This document shows positions 12,052-23,493 of a stretch of 64,000 nucleotides of DNA, one piece after another. The stretch is taken from NCBI GenBank assembly GCA_002749535.1, contig MZZL01000391.1, positions 263,061-327,060 of the forward strand, in the 5' to 3' direction. Source of the DNA: Apophysomyces variabilis (Eukaryota; Mucoromycota; Mucoromycetes; Mucorales; Mucoraceae). A program made the translations under genes and the position numbers. A model generated the notes under the pieces. The model saw only the letters and a program-made list of their open reading frames with translations. It was not told where the DNA came from and did no database searches. Every line of letters begins with the position of its first letter. The first letter of the stretch is position 1.

Positions 12052-13417
12052 ATGCCCGTTCCCTTCTTCTCAGGAAACAAACAGCTATCAATCGAACTAG
12101 CTGAACCCGTTGTTATTCTGAGAGGCCCTCCTACAGATCCAACCACCCATGTACTACGAGGTGAAGTCGAACTCGTCTTATCCAAACCAATGACAGCTAG
12201 TTCGGTCATGATTAAACTGGTTGGAAAATCCTACATGCTCTGGCCAGAAGGTAAAAAAAAAAGCCTTGTCTTATCTTATCAACTTATCGCCTAAATCTTC
12301 TTTGGGTTCATCTAATCTAGGCATCGGTGCAAGGGGAACAAAAATGTATCACGAAAAAACCATTCATGAACAAAATATCCTTCTCCAATCCGAACAACTA
12401 CTTCCGGCTGGATACAGTCGTTGGCCTTTTGAGTTCTTAATCCCAAATCGTCTCGTGGAAACCATCGAAGACGAAATGGCAAAAGTCTATTACTATGTAT
12501 CCACAACCGTTCATCGAATAGGCATGGGTCCAAACTTACGAGCACGCCGAAATATACTTCTCCTTCGTACCTTGTGTTCAGATCTTTCCTTGGCATCGCA
12601 TTCCCTACCCAGCCCATCCATCGTTGTTGAACGTCAATTAGAAACGTGTGATGCTACGATATGCATCGAAAAGTCGATCGTCTCTTCCGGAACTCAGTTT
12701 CCGATTTCGCTCGTGCTTGCACCACATACAAAGCACGTGCATCTAGAATCGCTCTCCATCGTCCTGACAGAGAAACGCGTCTATCAATTACCCGAATTTG
12801 GCGCACGCCGTGGCGAGTTACATGACTTTAAGCTTCAACTGACCTCGGTCATTAATATGGCTGACAATTCACTCTCTCTGGATGGCTTCGTACCAGCTTC
12901 CGATGTCCCACTACAACACATACGACGCGCTCTTGCCGCAAAAAACGCTCATATTCCCCTCGCCGCAAACCCTTTTCAATACCGTTTTGTCTTTACCCTA
13001 CCTAATTGCATCCACATGAACCACACTACCTTCTTTACCGAAATGAACTTCCTTCACCATCTTAAGATTCACATCGAATTATCTCATGCCAACGAACAGG
13101 AGGAGGAGGATAAACGCACTCACATTCACCTCGAAACGCCTATTACCATCCTCGACTGCAGACTGAAGGACGATCTATCCACCCTACCAACCTATGAAGA
13201 ATCCATGGTCCATCACAAGCTGGACGAAAACGATGAAACAATAGAAAAAGCGTCACCCGGATTTTTCATTTGCCCTTGCTATATCGACTTCAAGAAGAAC
13301 AGTAGACAGACAGACAGTCAGGAATGGATCATGGTTCGACAAAACGCTGTAACAGCCCGCAACCCGTTACCTCCCCCTCCTCCTTATTATTCTGCTGATG
13401 TCAAACAATCAGCCTAG
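12052..13417 (+). CDS. arrestin-related trafficking adaptor with PPxY motif
   Basis: 431-aa protein, exons 12052-12250 and 12321-13417 (70-nt intron, phase 1). The N-terminal part matches the arrestin-N beta sandwich: LSIELAEPVVILRG, then VLRGEVELVLSKP and VMIKLVGKSYMLWPEG. The central part, beginning IVVERQLETCDATICIEKS, is the arrestin-C domain. Near the C-terminus are LPTYEES and PPPPPYYS (a PPxY motif around residue 420), which in fungal ART proteins recruit Rsp5/Nedd4 ubiquitin ligase to plasma-membrane transporters for endocytosis (known). An acidic Glu-rich insert (EQEEEDKR) lies in the second half. The cargo cannot be told from sequence. The start Met is supported by the canonical arrestin strand beginning 10 residues later. 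Confidence 0.88.
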
Positions 13418-13693
13418 ATCATACTTAGAAATCATTGCCCCTTTCACGTCGTTTCCATTCTCATGTGCATCTTTTACTTTCAGTTTCCCATATTTCTGTA
13501 AATACATTCGTCACTCACTCCCATCTTGCAAATTCATATATTTCGATCTCTTCTTTTCTTCTTTTACGAAATGAGTCCGCTTTAACAGTTGGAGAAAGAA
13601 GAAAATAAAACTTCATATTCGTATAGCGAAATGAAAAATGGGCGAGAGAAAGGTTATGGGAGGGGAACAAGCGGACAATGGGAAAGATGGGAT
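13418..13693. other. convergent 3' region of arrestin and UAP1 genes
   Basis: 276 bp between two convergent stop codons, T-rich after 13418. It should contain both 3' ends. No gene is seen. Confidence 0.5.
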
Positions 13694-15346
13694 TTACAAG
13701 GCGAAACGAATGAGGTCGTGCTTTGTTTCAATCACAGCCGGGAGGGTGATAGTCTTTCCTTCAACAATGTCGCGTAGGCCTTCACCAGCATAGGTCACCC
13801 AGGGAGAAATCTCGAATGGGAGATTCTGAGGATCATTTAGACCACTTCCAACGACATCTCCTCCTGCGGCTTGGATAAACCGGAGATGTTGGGCTACAAT
13901 ATCTCTGCGGGATGTTTCAGGGCAATCAACACCAGCACCGATGCCGTTCTTGAGGGGCGAAAATTCATCCTGACGTTCCACTTCCAAAACAGACATGTTG
14001 CAGGCCAACGGAAAGACATCAAAGACAAAGCATTCGAGTTTCATCCCACTGTTGACCTTGGGAGTGATCTGTTCCCCTGTTTCGAGGTCCAAATATTTGA
14101 TCTTTTTCTTTGCAATATGATACGGCAATTGGGCGGCGAGCGTGGGTACCTTTTCCAGGAAGTCCGTAGAGTAGAAATGGTTCGCAATATTGGCTGCGCC
14201 AAACATCAGCGAACCGTCTTCCGGCCTTCGTCGTTCGGACATCTCTTGTGAGATTTCAGAATACTCAACTACGCTATATCGACCGTTTCGGACACAGACC
14301 ACACCGACGGGTTCCTCAGGAACGGATTTTCGTACGACCTTGACACCGCAATCAGTCGACCGAGACACACAATAACCGATGAATACAGGGTCAGCCACAC
14401 GAGCCAGACAATTATCAACACAATAACAATGCGTATACTCAACACCACGTTGGCGTAACGATTGGATGATCCCTTTGTTATGAATGGCTGCGTAAATCCC
14501 TCCGTTACCGTCAGGTGCCATGGCCACCTTTTTTTAAAAAAAAAACTGTGGTCAGCAAAAATAAAATGTTGTTGTTATTGTTTTCTTTTTTCTTTTACTT
14601 GCTTTATCTTTGGCCTCTAACATAATTTTCCCGTCCATGGTCAGACATGGCAATGTGCCTGGAACGTTTTCCCCAAAATTAGTGGTTAATATGTTTCAGT
14701 CTTTTGTTTTTTCATCAACCGAACCTTGCTCAAAGAAGATGACATTGTCCTCTTCCAGTCCGAAAAACTGATGCTTTTTGAAAAAAGTGTAGGTTGCTTC
14801 ATGGGTTGGGCCTGAGGTCATAATATACCATGGAATAGTACATGTTCTACCGGGTTTTGTGTATTGACGAGCAAGATCCTGAAGACGCAAGATTCGTTCG
14901 GCCTGTAACTGGAACAACGATTTACCCGACGGCAATCCAATATCGTAACAACCTTTTGGATCGGAGGATCCAAGACGTGTGCCTTGACCACCTGCCATGA
15001 GAATAACCGCAACCTTATTATCTGCAATTTGACGCATGCCTATGGATTCCCATGCCCTAAGGGTTTCCGGAGAAGCTTTCAAGACGGAATCAAAAACCTC
15101 TTCATTCAATGGCTCTAGAGATGTTTCGTGTTTTCCTGCCTCAGCCTCTGACGCGTTATGAATGGCGGTCTCATAGATATCGTTCAATCTTTCAACATCG
15201 ATAGCGGCCAATTGGTTATATAGTGCAATTTGTGACTCTACGGAGGAAAATTCGTGAAAGTAGCGGAAGACATGACCTTGCCCGGCGTTTTCGAATCGCT
15301 TTTTGAGAGCCTGAAGATCGCTTTCAGAGAAAGGGAGACAAGTCAT
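13694..15346 (-). CDS. UAP1: UDP-N-acetylglucosamine pyrophosphorylase
   Basis: 503-aa cytosolic enzyme making UDP-GlcNAc from UTP and GlcNAc-1-phosphate, the precursor for chitin, N-glycans and GPI anchors. Exons on the minus strand: 15346-14725, 14658-14603 and 14527-13694. Seen: the nucleotide-binding loop MAGGQGTRLGSSDPKG (residues 117-132), MTSGPTHEAT, APDGNGGIY, VEYSEIS, NIANHF, KLECFVFDVF and DEFSPLKN, all hallmarks of the eukaryotic UAP family. The first intron (14659-14724) is GT-AG. The second (14528-14602) must use a GC donor (GCAAGT) because only that joins LEAKDK to VAMAPDGNGG without a shift. The open frame extends upstream of the chosen Met to 15487, but that part is hydrophobic and unlike the family. 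Length matches the family (about 500 aa). Confidence 0.95.
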
Positions 15347-16445
15347 GATTCCAATCCGCCGAAGAAAAGGAGAATGAGATGAGCAAGAAGCAGGAAAAGA
15401 AAGGAAGAAAGAAAGGTTTTGAAGAAAAAGGAAAAGTTTTTGATAGACAAATAAACAATCCACGGAATTGATAGCTGCGTGGTACAAAGAAGGATCGCAG
15501 TGAGCCTAGGCTATTTTTGATTCCTCATCACTCCGCTGCTGATACATTAACCCAGCATGCAAAGCTCACTAAGAACAAAAAAAGAGAGGTCAGCTTCATT
15601 CTGTATTATCAATCTCTAATTGTTGTACTGGGTTTGATTTCGGAGAAGGACTAAGAAAGTTTAGGCTAAGAGAGAGAGGGGGGGTGACTGATACATGGTT
15701 ACTGATGAGGTGGACAGTGCACACCCACCCTGTCGGATTGAGATCATGGTGGCACAATGCTCAAGAGCAGTAACCTGCTTAACTTCTTTCCCATAATCAG
15801 GGATTCTGATACTTGCCCTATCTATAGCCAACAGTGGAAGATATCCCAGAACTAGACCAATTCGTATGTCTGTTTATTCGGCTGAAGAGAAAAGGCGATC
15901 AACTCTGTTAAACCTCTCTTCAACTGGAAAAGTATCTTTCTGAAGCATAGTCCCCGATATGGTGAATATGCTACAATACTAAACTAAGGTAAGCGTTGGA
16001 TGCTGCACGAAAATGCTTAGCTAAATGGACCACAAACGACGGTCAACGCAGAGCAATTGTCGCAAGCAGTACGTGCATTTAAAAAAAAAAAAAAAAAGAA
16101 CACGAATAATGCTTTTCTTGTGTTTCAATACTTTCATTTGAACGATCGAAACGACGTGAATATAGTTTTGAAAGCAATCCGAAAGGAGAACGTCGTCTTA
16201 AACCTTTCTCGACTTATTTACTGTTAGCAATAGAAATTTGTGTATAAAGCTCAGCATAAACAACGCATGAACAATGAACCATTTTCTGATACGCTAGATA
16301 ACATTCAAGTCTTTATTGATCCACTGATAGTGGGTGCAATCAAGACAGTTTGTAAGCAAAAGAACGACAGGGACCATAGCCCATATGATGAATGTGTGCA
16401 TGTTTATGTGTTGTTTTATGGTAATAATTTTCGAAGAACAGAGAC
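15347..16445. other. intergenic, UAP1 promoter and STI1 3' region
   Basis: 1.1 kb with the UAP1 5' leader on the left, a 17-base A run near 16080 and no supported gene. Confidence 0.5.
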
Positions 16446-17790
16446 TTAAGCCATTCTGAGGATACCTGCTGTCATCAGCTTTCGAATATTTGCGGCAACC
16501 TGAGGGTTCTTCAAATGCTCCTGCGCTGCTTTTGGATCTTGCTGCATCTGTTGGAGAATCTGCTGCATCACTGGATCCGAAAGAATACGCTGAGGCATAC
16601 AAGGATCAGTATCAGTATCTTTTTTTGGTTCTGTCTCTCTTAATCATTACCTGAACTTCGGGATCCTGCGCCGCTCTTCGAAGGATTTCCTCCTGCGATT
16701 CTTCACCACCTGCACCAGCAGCACTCATAGGATTCATGGCTGTATATGCCTTCATCATCTGTTGTTGGATTTCACGGCTGCATTTTCCATCCTTGTCATG
16801 CTCCTGTGCTTCCTTCAACACATCAATCGACTTCTGATACTCTTTCTTGGCAAATTCCACAGCAGCCTTGCGAATATAACCACGCACTGTTAAAGAAGAT
16901 CATCATCAGCGCTTGCACGTATTGTCCCAACTACCAAAGAAAGACGGCTTTTACTTACCAAAGGTAGGATCCAATTCAATACACTTGTCTGCATCCTTTT
17001 GAGCCTCGTTAATTGCCATCAATTTCAAATAGCAAGCAGCGCGATTGGAGTAAGGTCGCACATCCTTCTCGTTGCGTTTAATTGCCTCGGTATATTGTTC
17101 AATGGCTTCAGGCCTAAAACAAAAAGGAGAATGGTTATTTGATAAGCAAGTAAAAGCAAAATAGAAAATTTCTTACCATTTGCTTTCCTTGAAAAGAGCA
17201 TTACCAGCCTCACGCGCCTTGTCTGCTAGTGCAGGGTCGTAGTAAGCTGCCTTTTCGCGTTCCTTTTTCAGCTTTTCAGTATCTCTAAGCTTCTGAAGCG
17301 TGTCGGGTGTACGATGTTCTGTCAAAGACTTGCCGTAGTACTTGATGGCCTCGTCCAAGTTGTCCAACTTGACATAAGCATTACCGGTACGTTGGAGCGC
17401 TCTATAATAACATGCAGAGCGATTAGCAAAGAAAATGTCGTCTTATTTTCTTTCATCTTAACATTTACCTTGCAATGAGTTTATAATCCGCACGTAGTTC
17501 GCGTCCCAGATCGACAGCTTCCTGACAAACCTTGATACAGTCCTCATACTTTTCCTGCTCGAAAAGGACGGCTACCAGTGAACAATATTATAGGTGAGAT
17601 GGGTTATGATTTCACTCGATTCCATTTTATGTACTCTACCTGCTTTGTTGGTCAAGACTGTTATGTTGGTATTGTCCAATTCCCAGGCCTTGTCATAGTG
17701 AGCCAAAGCTTCTTCAAACTTGCGTTGCTTGTAGGCTTGGTTTCCAAGTTCCTTTTCGGCCAAGGCTTGTTGTTTGTTATCGTCTGACAT
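16446..17790 (-). CDS. STI1: short Hop/Sti1-type Hsp70-Hsp90 co-chaperone (TPR2A-TPR2B-DP2 only)
   Basis: 337-aa protein from six minus-strand exons: 17790-17640, 17571-17469, 17401-17177, 17113-16959, 16886-16651 and 16589-16446. Residues 7-125 form TPR2A ([17 protein letters not shown]...HRTPDTL), 143-260 TPR2B ([14 protein letters not shown]...YSNRAACY...GYIRKAA) and 275-337 the DP2 domain with DP repeats and the KLMTAGI ending. The TPR1 and DP1 domains that open yeast and human Hop are absent. An in-frame TGA sits nine bases before the start Met and no TPR1-like exon is visible in the next 300 bp upstream, so the short form appears genuine. C. elegans STI-1 has the same reduced layout (known). 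It is expected to link Hsp70 and Hsp90 in the cytosol, with altered Hsp70 handover. Confidence 0.92.
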
Positions 17791-18175
17791 GATGAATCAG
17801 TGAGTGGAATACGCACACGCGTTTGGGTCCGAAAGAAAAGTTTAATTCAAATTCTGGAGCTTTCTATTTCCCCATCACGCGGCGCCTGAATGGTTCGAGA
17901 AGAATCCACTGTGACTCCCTTTTTCATGCCTTGTCATTGAAAACAGCTATGCTGAAAGTGCAAGAAAAGAAGAGTTGGAAAGTCCCCTATGCTAGCTATG
18001 GATAGTGTTACAATTGGAATAGCAAAAGATCTTTTGAGTATCACGAAGAAAAACGCATCTTTTGTGTTCCAATAATATCTGTAATGTAATATGAATCATC
18101 TTATTCTAAGCACTATGTTTTCGCTGCACACTGCAGCCAAACTGATCTTTCTTGTGTACTGTAGGGGCGACTCCC

Positions 18176-18681
18176 CTAATCGTTCTTTGGCATCATCCGA
18201 TTTGGATGCGACATGGCTTGGACACAGGCTGCTTGAACGGCGAGAATGTGATCGCATTGTCCTTGGCGAGGAAATTTTACAGGTCTTGTAGTATTTGTTG
18301 GGATTGGTTATATAGACTTTATAGGATTCTTCTTCGATTTTTGCCGCTTTTTTTCGCCTCACCTCGGCCTCCTTCTCCTCATTGGTCTTCTTTCTTTTCT
18401 TTCGGACAGGTGGAGCTCTAGTTGGTTCGCAGACTGTCTTCAGCCACTTCACCGTACTCTCTGAGACTTGAGAAAGATCCACTTTGGCAAGAATGTCTAA
18501 TACAATATCTTAAAATAGTGAATCGCTAGTAAAAGCGATACCTCCGTTATCGTCTTCATCAGTGATGTGATGACACTTCTGTTTTCTTACGTCTGCCATT
18601 GCCATTAAGAAGACGTTCTTGTACAATATATTTCGTCATACCTGTTCTTTTCATTGTTGATTTGCGCTTTTTAGGTGGCAT
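18176..18681 (-). CDS. small basic hypothetical protein, 120 aa
   Basis: Four short exons on the minus strand (18681-18642, 18592-18542, 18496-18281, 18231-18176) join in phase with consensus GT-AG introns of 44-49 nt to give 120 aa. The protein opens MPPKKRKSTMKR, has an acidic patch DEDDN, a helical segment VSESTVKWLKTVCEP and a Lys/Arg/Glu-rich block (VRKKRKKTNEEKEAEVRRKK). This suggests a nuclear, possibly nucleic-acid- or chromatin-associated protein, but I do not recognise the family. If the last intron is not removed, the frame continues to about 18096 with a different tail. It is head-to-tail with STI1, about 400 bp upstream. Confidence 0.6.
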
Positions 18682-21600
18682 CTCCTTGAAACTCGGAAGG
18701 AAAAAGAAGAAGCTTAAAGAAGAAAAGTGTAAAAGAAGATTGGAATAAAAGAAGGAAAACGATCAAACATATATGAAGAATAACTTTGTCATAAATGACT
18801 GAATCATTATGATTAAGACCGAAATAAATTGATGTGGGTATCTCTTCCATTACAAAGGGAAACCATCTGACGCTCCTCTGACCATGATCAATACCGTTGG
18901 ATGAATCGCCGTTAAATATTCTCAAAAACGATTTGATGTGTCGATCATTTAACGCACAATTACACTGCTCGTAATTGTTCTCCTTATGTATTATGTAATT
19001 GCTTAGGTAGCTATGTTTACCTTTTGAGTCTGGTTCGTTCTTATGACAGCAGTGGTCAACAAAATCTCCATGTCCAGTATGTAGAGTGATTGCTTGTATT
19101 AAGATATTCATATTTCACAGGTTCATGTTATCTTGATTAACGAAGGAATAAGTATTCAGATGTGCATTGATCGCAACGACGCAGTTATACATATCCATGG
19201 CGAAATGGATGGCTTATGCGTTGGAAGCGCTACCAAGCAACGTGGCAAAATAGTAAGACAACATTTATTGGCTCGCCGAGAATGGTTAGTGCCTAAGCAA
19301 GTTAGATAATGTATTTTCAAAACGAAGCAAAAACATGCGAAGTGTCTTTCAAGCAAAGTCAAAATGGCGATAATTCCTCAAAAAACATTTCGCAGTTTGA
19401 CTATTTCCCAAGAAATCCAGACGAGGTTACCCAGCAAATACATCCCAATAGTATAGCAACGACTATTCAGATTAATGCCTGTTTTTCGGCCTCTTCACTG
19501 CTTGTTAGGTATCCGGAGAAGCTTTCTCTCGCATGCTACAGTGATGGAAAAAGCGGATCGTGCAGGATCAAAAAAATTTCCTGTCACTGCTTTTACGAAT
19601 AGACACCGGAATGGTCAGCCTCGGCCCGGCTCGCTTCGAAGCGCGCCCGCCTTCCCCCTCCCACACCCCATCATCCCACCGCACACCCACCGCACCCACC
19701 TCCCATACCCATCCATTGCAGCCCACCCAGCCATTTGGTGTCAGGTATAGGTTCGTTAGACAGATATTGCATCAACGGTGGAAGTAATTTTTGGAGCTGC
19801 TGACGCAATTTCTCCTGGCCTAAGTACGAAAACCTATTCTCAGTACTTGAAGAGACAATTGTCAGAGGATGATATGGAAACGATTGTTGAAAACCTATTC
19901 CAAGTGCATGAAGAAACTATTGGCCGGCTGTTATTGTTATTTGTAAAGCTGTATACAATATTCTCAGGGTAGTACGGACAGAAATAATTCATAATATATA
20001 AATACGCCTTGAAGTAAAAAGAAGGGCAAGAAACGAGACATTGAAACGATGTGTATGATGAACAAACAAAAGGGCGCCGTCTTCCTTCCTTTCCTTTTTA
20101 TAACCATGAGATGATTCTTTTTTAAGTGTGGTGGTGACTATGTTTTTGATTGTAAAACGTTGCAATGATCACTGATCTTTCTGTTTTTGTGCATTGAGTA
20201 ACAGTAGTTTTCCTTTTCCTATATTATGGATGAGGGTAATGCAGCCTAGTTTTGTTTTTTTTTGGTAGAAAACAGTGGCTTCCCTGATATATTCGCTAAT
20301 TTTCAAATATGGAAATGGGTTTGAAAAGGCGATCGGAATGAAAGTTTTCTGCGAATGAGGTAGTAACGGTATCTGAAAAGTGTGCCTTGAATGGAAATTT
20401 GTGCTCTTCCAAGACCTTTTATGTGGGGCCCAACACCCAAAACGACATTTCTTTAGTATAATGTGTGTGTGTGAGAGAGAGAAAGAGAGAGAGAGAGAAA
20501 ACGACATTTTCTTTTATGAGGTGAGAGAGAGAATTAGGCAGCTCATGCCTTCTAACACAACTCTATTCAAGCAGACGGCGTATTGTCCCTTTTTCCTTTC
20601 TTTTGGCTTTATCTCGGACAGCATCTTCAATTGCGTGCTCTATTGATACGTTCATTAATACGACATATGACAATGCCTCCTGGCAAGTCAAAGTCCACAG
20701 ACATGATAATGTTTGTTTAACCGTATATTCCAGTATGATGGACCAATCTTACAAGCATGAAACCATAAGAATACGGAATGAAACACTGCAGTCTCGATCA
20801 AGGCAATTTTCTACCACTACAACACTTATCAATGATTAACATTATCTGCTCCAGAAAATACACACAGCTTTGAAGAAAAGATACAGGCATTTTTCTAGAG
20901 AAGCATTGCGTGAAACAAAGGTACGACAACATCGGATGTTGTTACTATTATGCAGCCATGTAACCTCAGGACACAATAGTTCTTGAACATCATACTTCAA
21001 ATGCTTCTCCTTGTACACTCATATCCGGTCCATTGGCGCAAGTATCCCTCTCTAAGAGTAAGGACAACATATGCTTCCGGACATTCAAGACAACCTGAAA
21101 TATCGGGCGATCTCGGGCACAGAAGAAATCCAACAAAGCGACAAGACATCAAAGCAGTCCAGGCTTTATCATGGTTCCCAACTTTGTTTCTTCCATAGTG
21201 TAACGGCGCAGGCATGCAAAACGTTATCAAGCGGGTGACTGAGTGAGTTCTGTGCCGGACGTCCATTCCCGGACACTTTCTTTCTTTTCTGATCGCCGGA
21301 GGCCATCATGGCTTTGGTGCGGCGTGGAGACCCCCATGAGTGGTGGAATGCCCTTTGTTGATAAATTAAAAAAAACATTAATTATATCCTTCCGTTTACT
21401 AACTATGAATGTATATTTTACGCTGCTCTAACCGATTTTACGTCCATTGGAGGACCACTTTGAAATGTAAATGAAATATGCTTTTCGGTACAACTGAGTT
21501 ATTAATAGCGCATATTTCTTTTACTTTTAACCCATTTTTTGGTCCTTTACGGACGCAAAATTTGTGTTAGAGCAGAGTAAATTGTATACGGTAAGCAGCG

Positions 21601-21726
21601 GAGTGTCGACGCTTTTTTCAGCATTACAAAAAAGAATTAGCAGTCACGGAGGTGTCGCAGCTGCGCGTAAAGATCCATTCGGACCAATCCACCACGGATC
21701 TTTCCTTCTTTTGAGCCCTCGAGAAA
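18682..21726. other. gene-poor 3-kb stretch with coding-like fragments
   Basis: Several short frames look more protein-like than random but do not assemble: 19156-19300 (+, ...HIHGEMDGLCVGSATKQRGK...), 19309-19602 (+) and 19778-19972 (+, ending in a leucine-rich helix). None shows a known motif. A C/A-rich low-complexity block at about 19630-19735 and an alternating GT/GA microsatellite at 20462-20498 are also present. The right end should contain the RPS27 promoter. Confidence 0.4.
20462..20498. repeat. GT/GA microsatellite
   Basis: A run of GT repeats passes into GA repeats (GTGTGTGTGAGAGAGAG...), about 37 bp; a second short GA run follows near 20523. Confidence 0.8.
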
Positions 21727-22538
21727 ATGACTGTGAGTATTAAGAGAAGCAAAACAAGGAAGGGAAATAGGGAAATGGCCAAAAGGATGGACAAGTGCAA
21801 TGGATGGATGGGATGGATGGATGGGTATCTTCTCGAAAAGAGTACACATAAAAAGGACCCACGTACACGCCTCTGCTCTCTCCATCCCATACTGCCAATG
21901 ACCTCGCACACATGCATAACACACCTACGCACACTACGCACGTCTTTCTCCTTACTCGGAACGCACATACATACACAAGATTAAGCGACGTATTACATAT
22001 AAACGCATGCAGTTGACATCCGTACAACTATTTAGGATGGATTTGGATGCAGCCGTTTTTATCAAATCAATTGATCATCTTTTGAATGGCCATTTCCTTT
22101 GACCCCCCCCCTATTCCTTGTGGCGTAGCACACTTGATCATGAGTTCACTCACCTGCTTTTTATCTATAGTTGGCTGTCGATCTCCTCAACCCTTCTGCT
22201 GAGCACGAGAAGCGCTCCCACAAGCTTAAGAGACTTGTTCAATCTCCCAACTCCTACTTCATGGACGTCAAGTGCCCCGGTAAGTTAGAAGCTCATTGAT
22301 CATGGCCGACATTGTACTCATTTATCTATCTCACAGGCTGCGTCAACATCAGCACCGTCTTCAGCCACGCCCAGACTGTTGTTCTGTGCTCGTCCTGCGG
22401 TACTGTTTTGTGCCAACCCACTGGTGGCCGTGCTCGCTTGACTGAGGGTAAGAGAGGAAAAGGTCTTTTTAAGACAAATTTTGGATTAACTTCTTTATCG
22501 TTGTTATAGGCTGCTCCTTCCGCAGAAAGCAAAACTAA
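21727..22538 (+). CDS. RPS27: 40S ribosomal protein eS27
   Basis: 84-aa protein, the usual length for eS27. Exons 21727-21732, 22171-22279, 22337-22447 and 22510-22538. The first exon holds only the codons Met-Thr and is followed by a 438-nt intron with a strong GTGAGT donor, by far the longest in the window. The mature part reads [20 protein letters not shown], then the four-Cys zinc finger CPGC...CSSC, FSHAQT and [17 protein letters not shown], which is diagnostic. It is a small-subunit ribosomal protein. An AATAAA lies 25 bp after the stop. The first exon rests on the expected M-x-LA start and the consensus donor; the rest is certain. Confidence 0.93.
21801..21826. repeat. TGGA-type tetranucleotide repeat in RPS27 intron 1
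   Basis: Tandem TGGA/GGAT units (TGGATGGATGGGATGGATGGATGGG), about 26 bp, within the long first intron. Confidence 0.7.
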
Positions 22539-22562
22539 GTTCAAAAAAGTTTATGAAAACAG

Positions 22563-22568
22563 AATAAA
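22563..22568 (+). terminator. AATAAA polyadenylation signal of RPS27
   Basis: AATAAA hexamer 25 bp after the RPS27 stop codon; use is inferred from position. Confidence 0.5.
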
Positions 22569-23493
22569 ATGTTAGTTTTGATTTTTCTTGCTTGTTACCG
22601 ATAAGCTACTTTGATAATGGGAAAACGCAAGTGCACATGTGATTTTGATGCGTTGCTTCACTTTCTATGAACATGAAAGGTTAGACTCAAACCACGGATG
22701 TTGGAGTAAAAGCAGCTTATATCTACGAAAGACGAAAGCCCGACCATTTGTGGGTCTATTGGTTGGTGTGATAGAAAACAAGGGGGAACGGCATATCTCC
22801 GGGGAGCAAGTCAGCTTGTGCGAACAAGGCCAGTATAGAAGGCATTCAGTAATCGCTATTGGAATTAGTACGGACTGGGTGAGTGCACTGTTGGTTTATT
22901 TGCTCTGACCGCAGCGGGTACAGTTTTCATGCTTAACATACATACTTTAACTAACAACATACATGAAAACGTGTATGCCATACATTATGTAGTATTGACG
23001 CTCCTTGGTCCCTGTGATGTTTGCAAAGGCTACTGCTTGCTAATACAGATTCTTGTGGAGGTTTCTGGCTCACTGCCCCTTGGCTTCGAAATTATCAGGC
23101 AGCTCGATAAGGATTATCCGACCTCTCTCTTCAGAAAGTTGACCTGTGTGTTTACGCAATCATGTCAGCATAAGAGTACAGGTTGATATTAAAATCCAAA
23201 TTTGGCTTGGATGGGAACTCCATTGACACTGATAACGTTCGATGAGACGCCCTATATCATTCTCACTATTGTTTGTCTATCTCTGACTACATGACATACA
23301 TCTATAAACAAACAACGACACGAAATTCGCCATAACCAGTTCCTTCGTAATACTAAAGCAAAATACAAATCTGACAGGAAATTTGAAGGAAAAGGCCAAT
23401 GACTTGATCATTTATGTGACTCGGATCGAGCTGTGCCAATTGGTGCTGCCGAGAGAAACACCGGCGCTTTCATTCACTCTGAAGGCACCCAAC
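22569..23493. other. intergenic, no gene recognised
   Basis: About 900 bp. Plus frames of 89 and 85 aa (22639-22908, 22929-23186) have no recognisable motif and no matching splice partners. The last 150 bp should carry the SHE9 promoter. Confidence 0.4.

Noticed and set aside
13871..14251. 126-aa plus frame opposite UAP1
   Set aside because: Antisense shadow of a strongly conserved exon.
15347..15487. N-terminal extension of UAP1 by 47 codons
   Set aside because: It is hydrophobic, Ser/Phe-rich and does not match the cytosolic enzyme; the Met at 15346 is at the family start.
19475..19787. Pro/His-rich plus frames of 75-91 aa
   Set aside because: Produced by a C/A-rich low-complexity block, not by coding constraint.
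20462..20498. GA/GT tract as a CRISPR-like array
   Set aside because: It is a simple microsatellite without spacers; CRISPR arrays are not expected in a fungal nucleus.
21624..22027. Cys/Ile-rich minus frames opposite RPS27 intron 1
   Set aside because: Shadow frames created by the intron repeat; the plus strand clearly carries the RPS27 gene.
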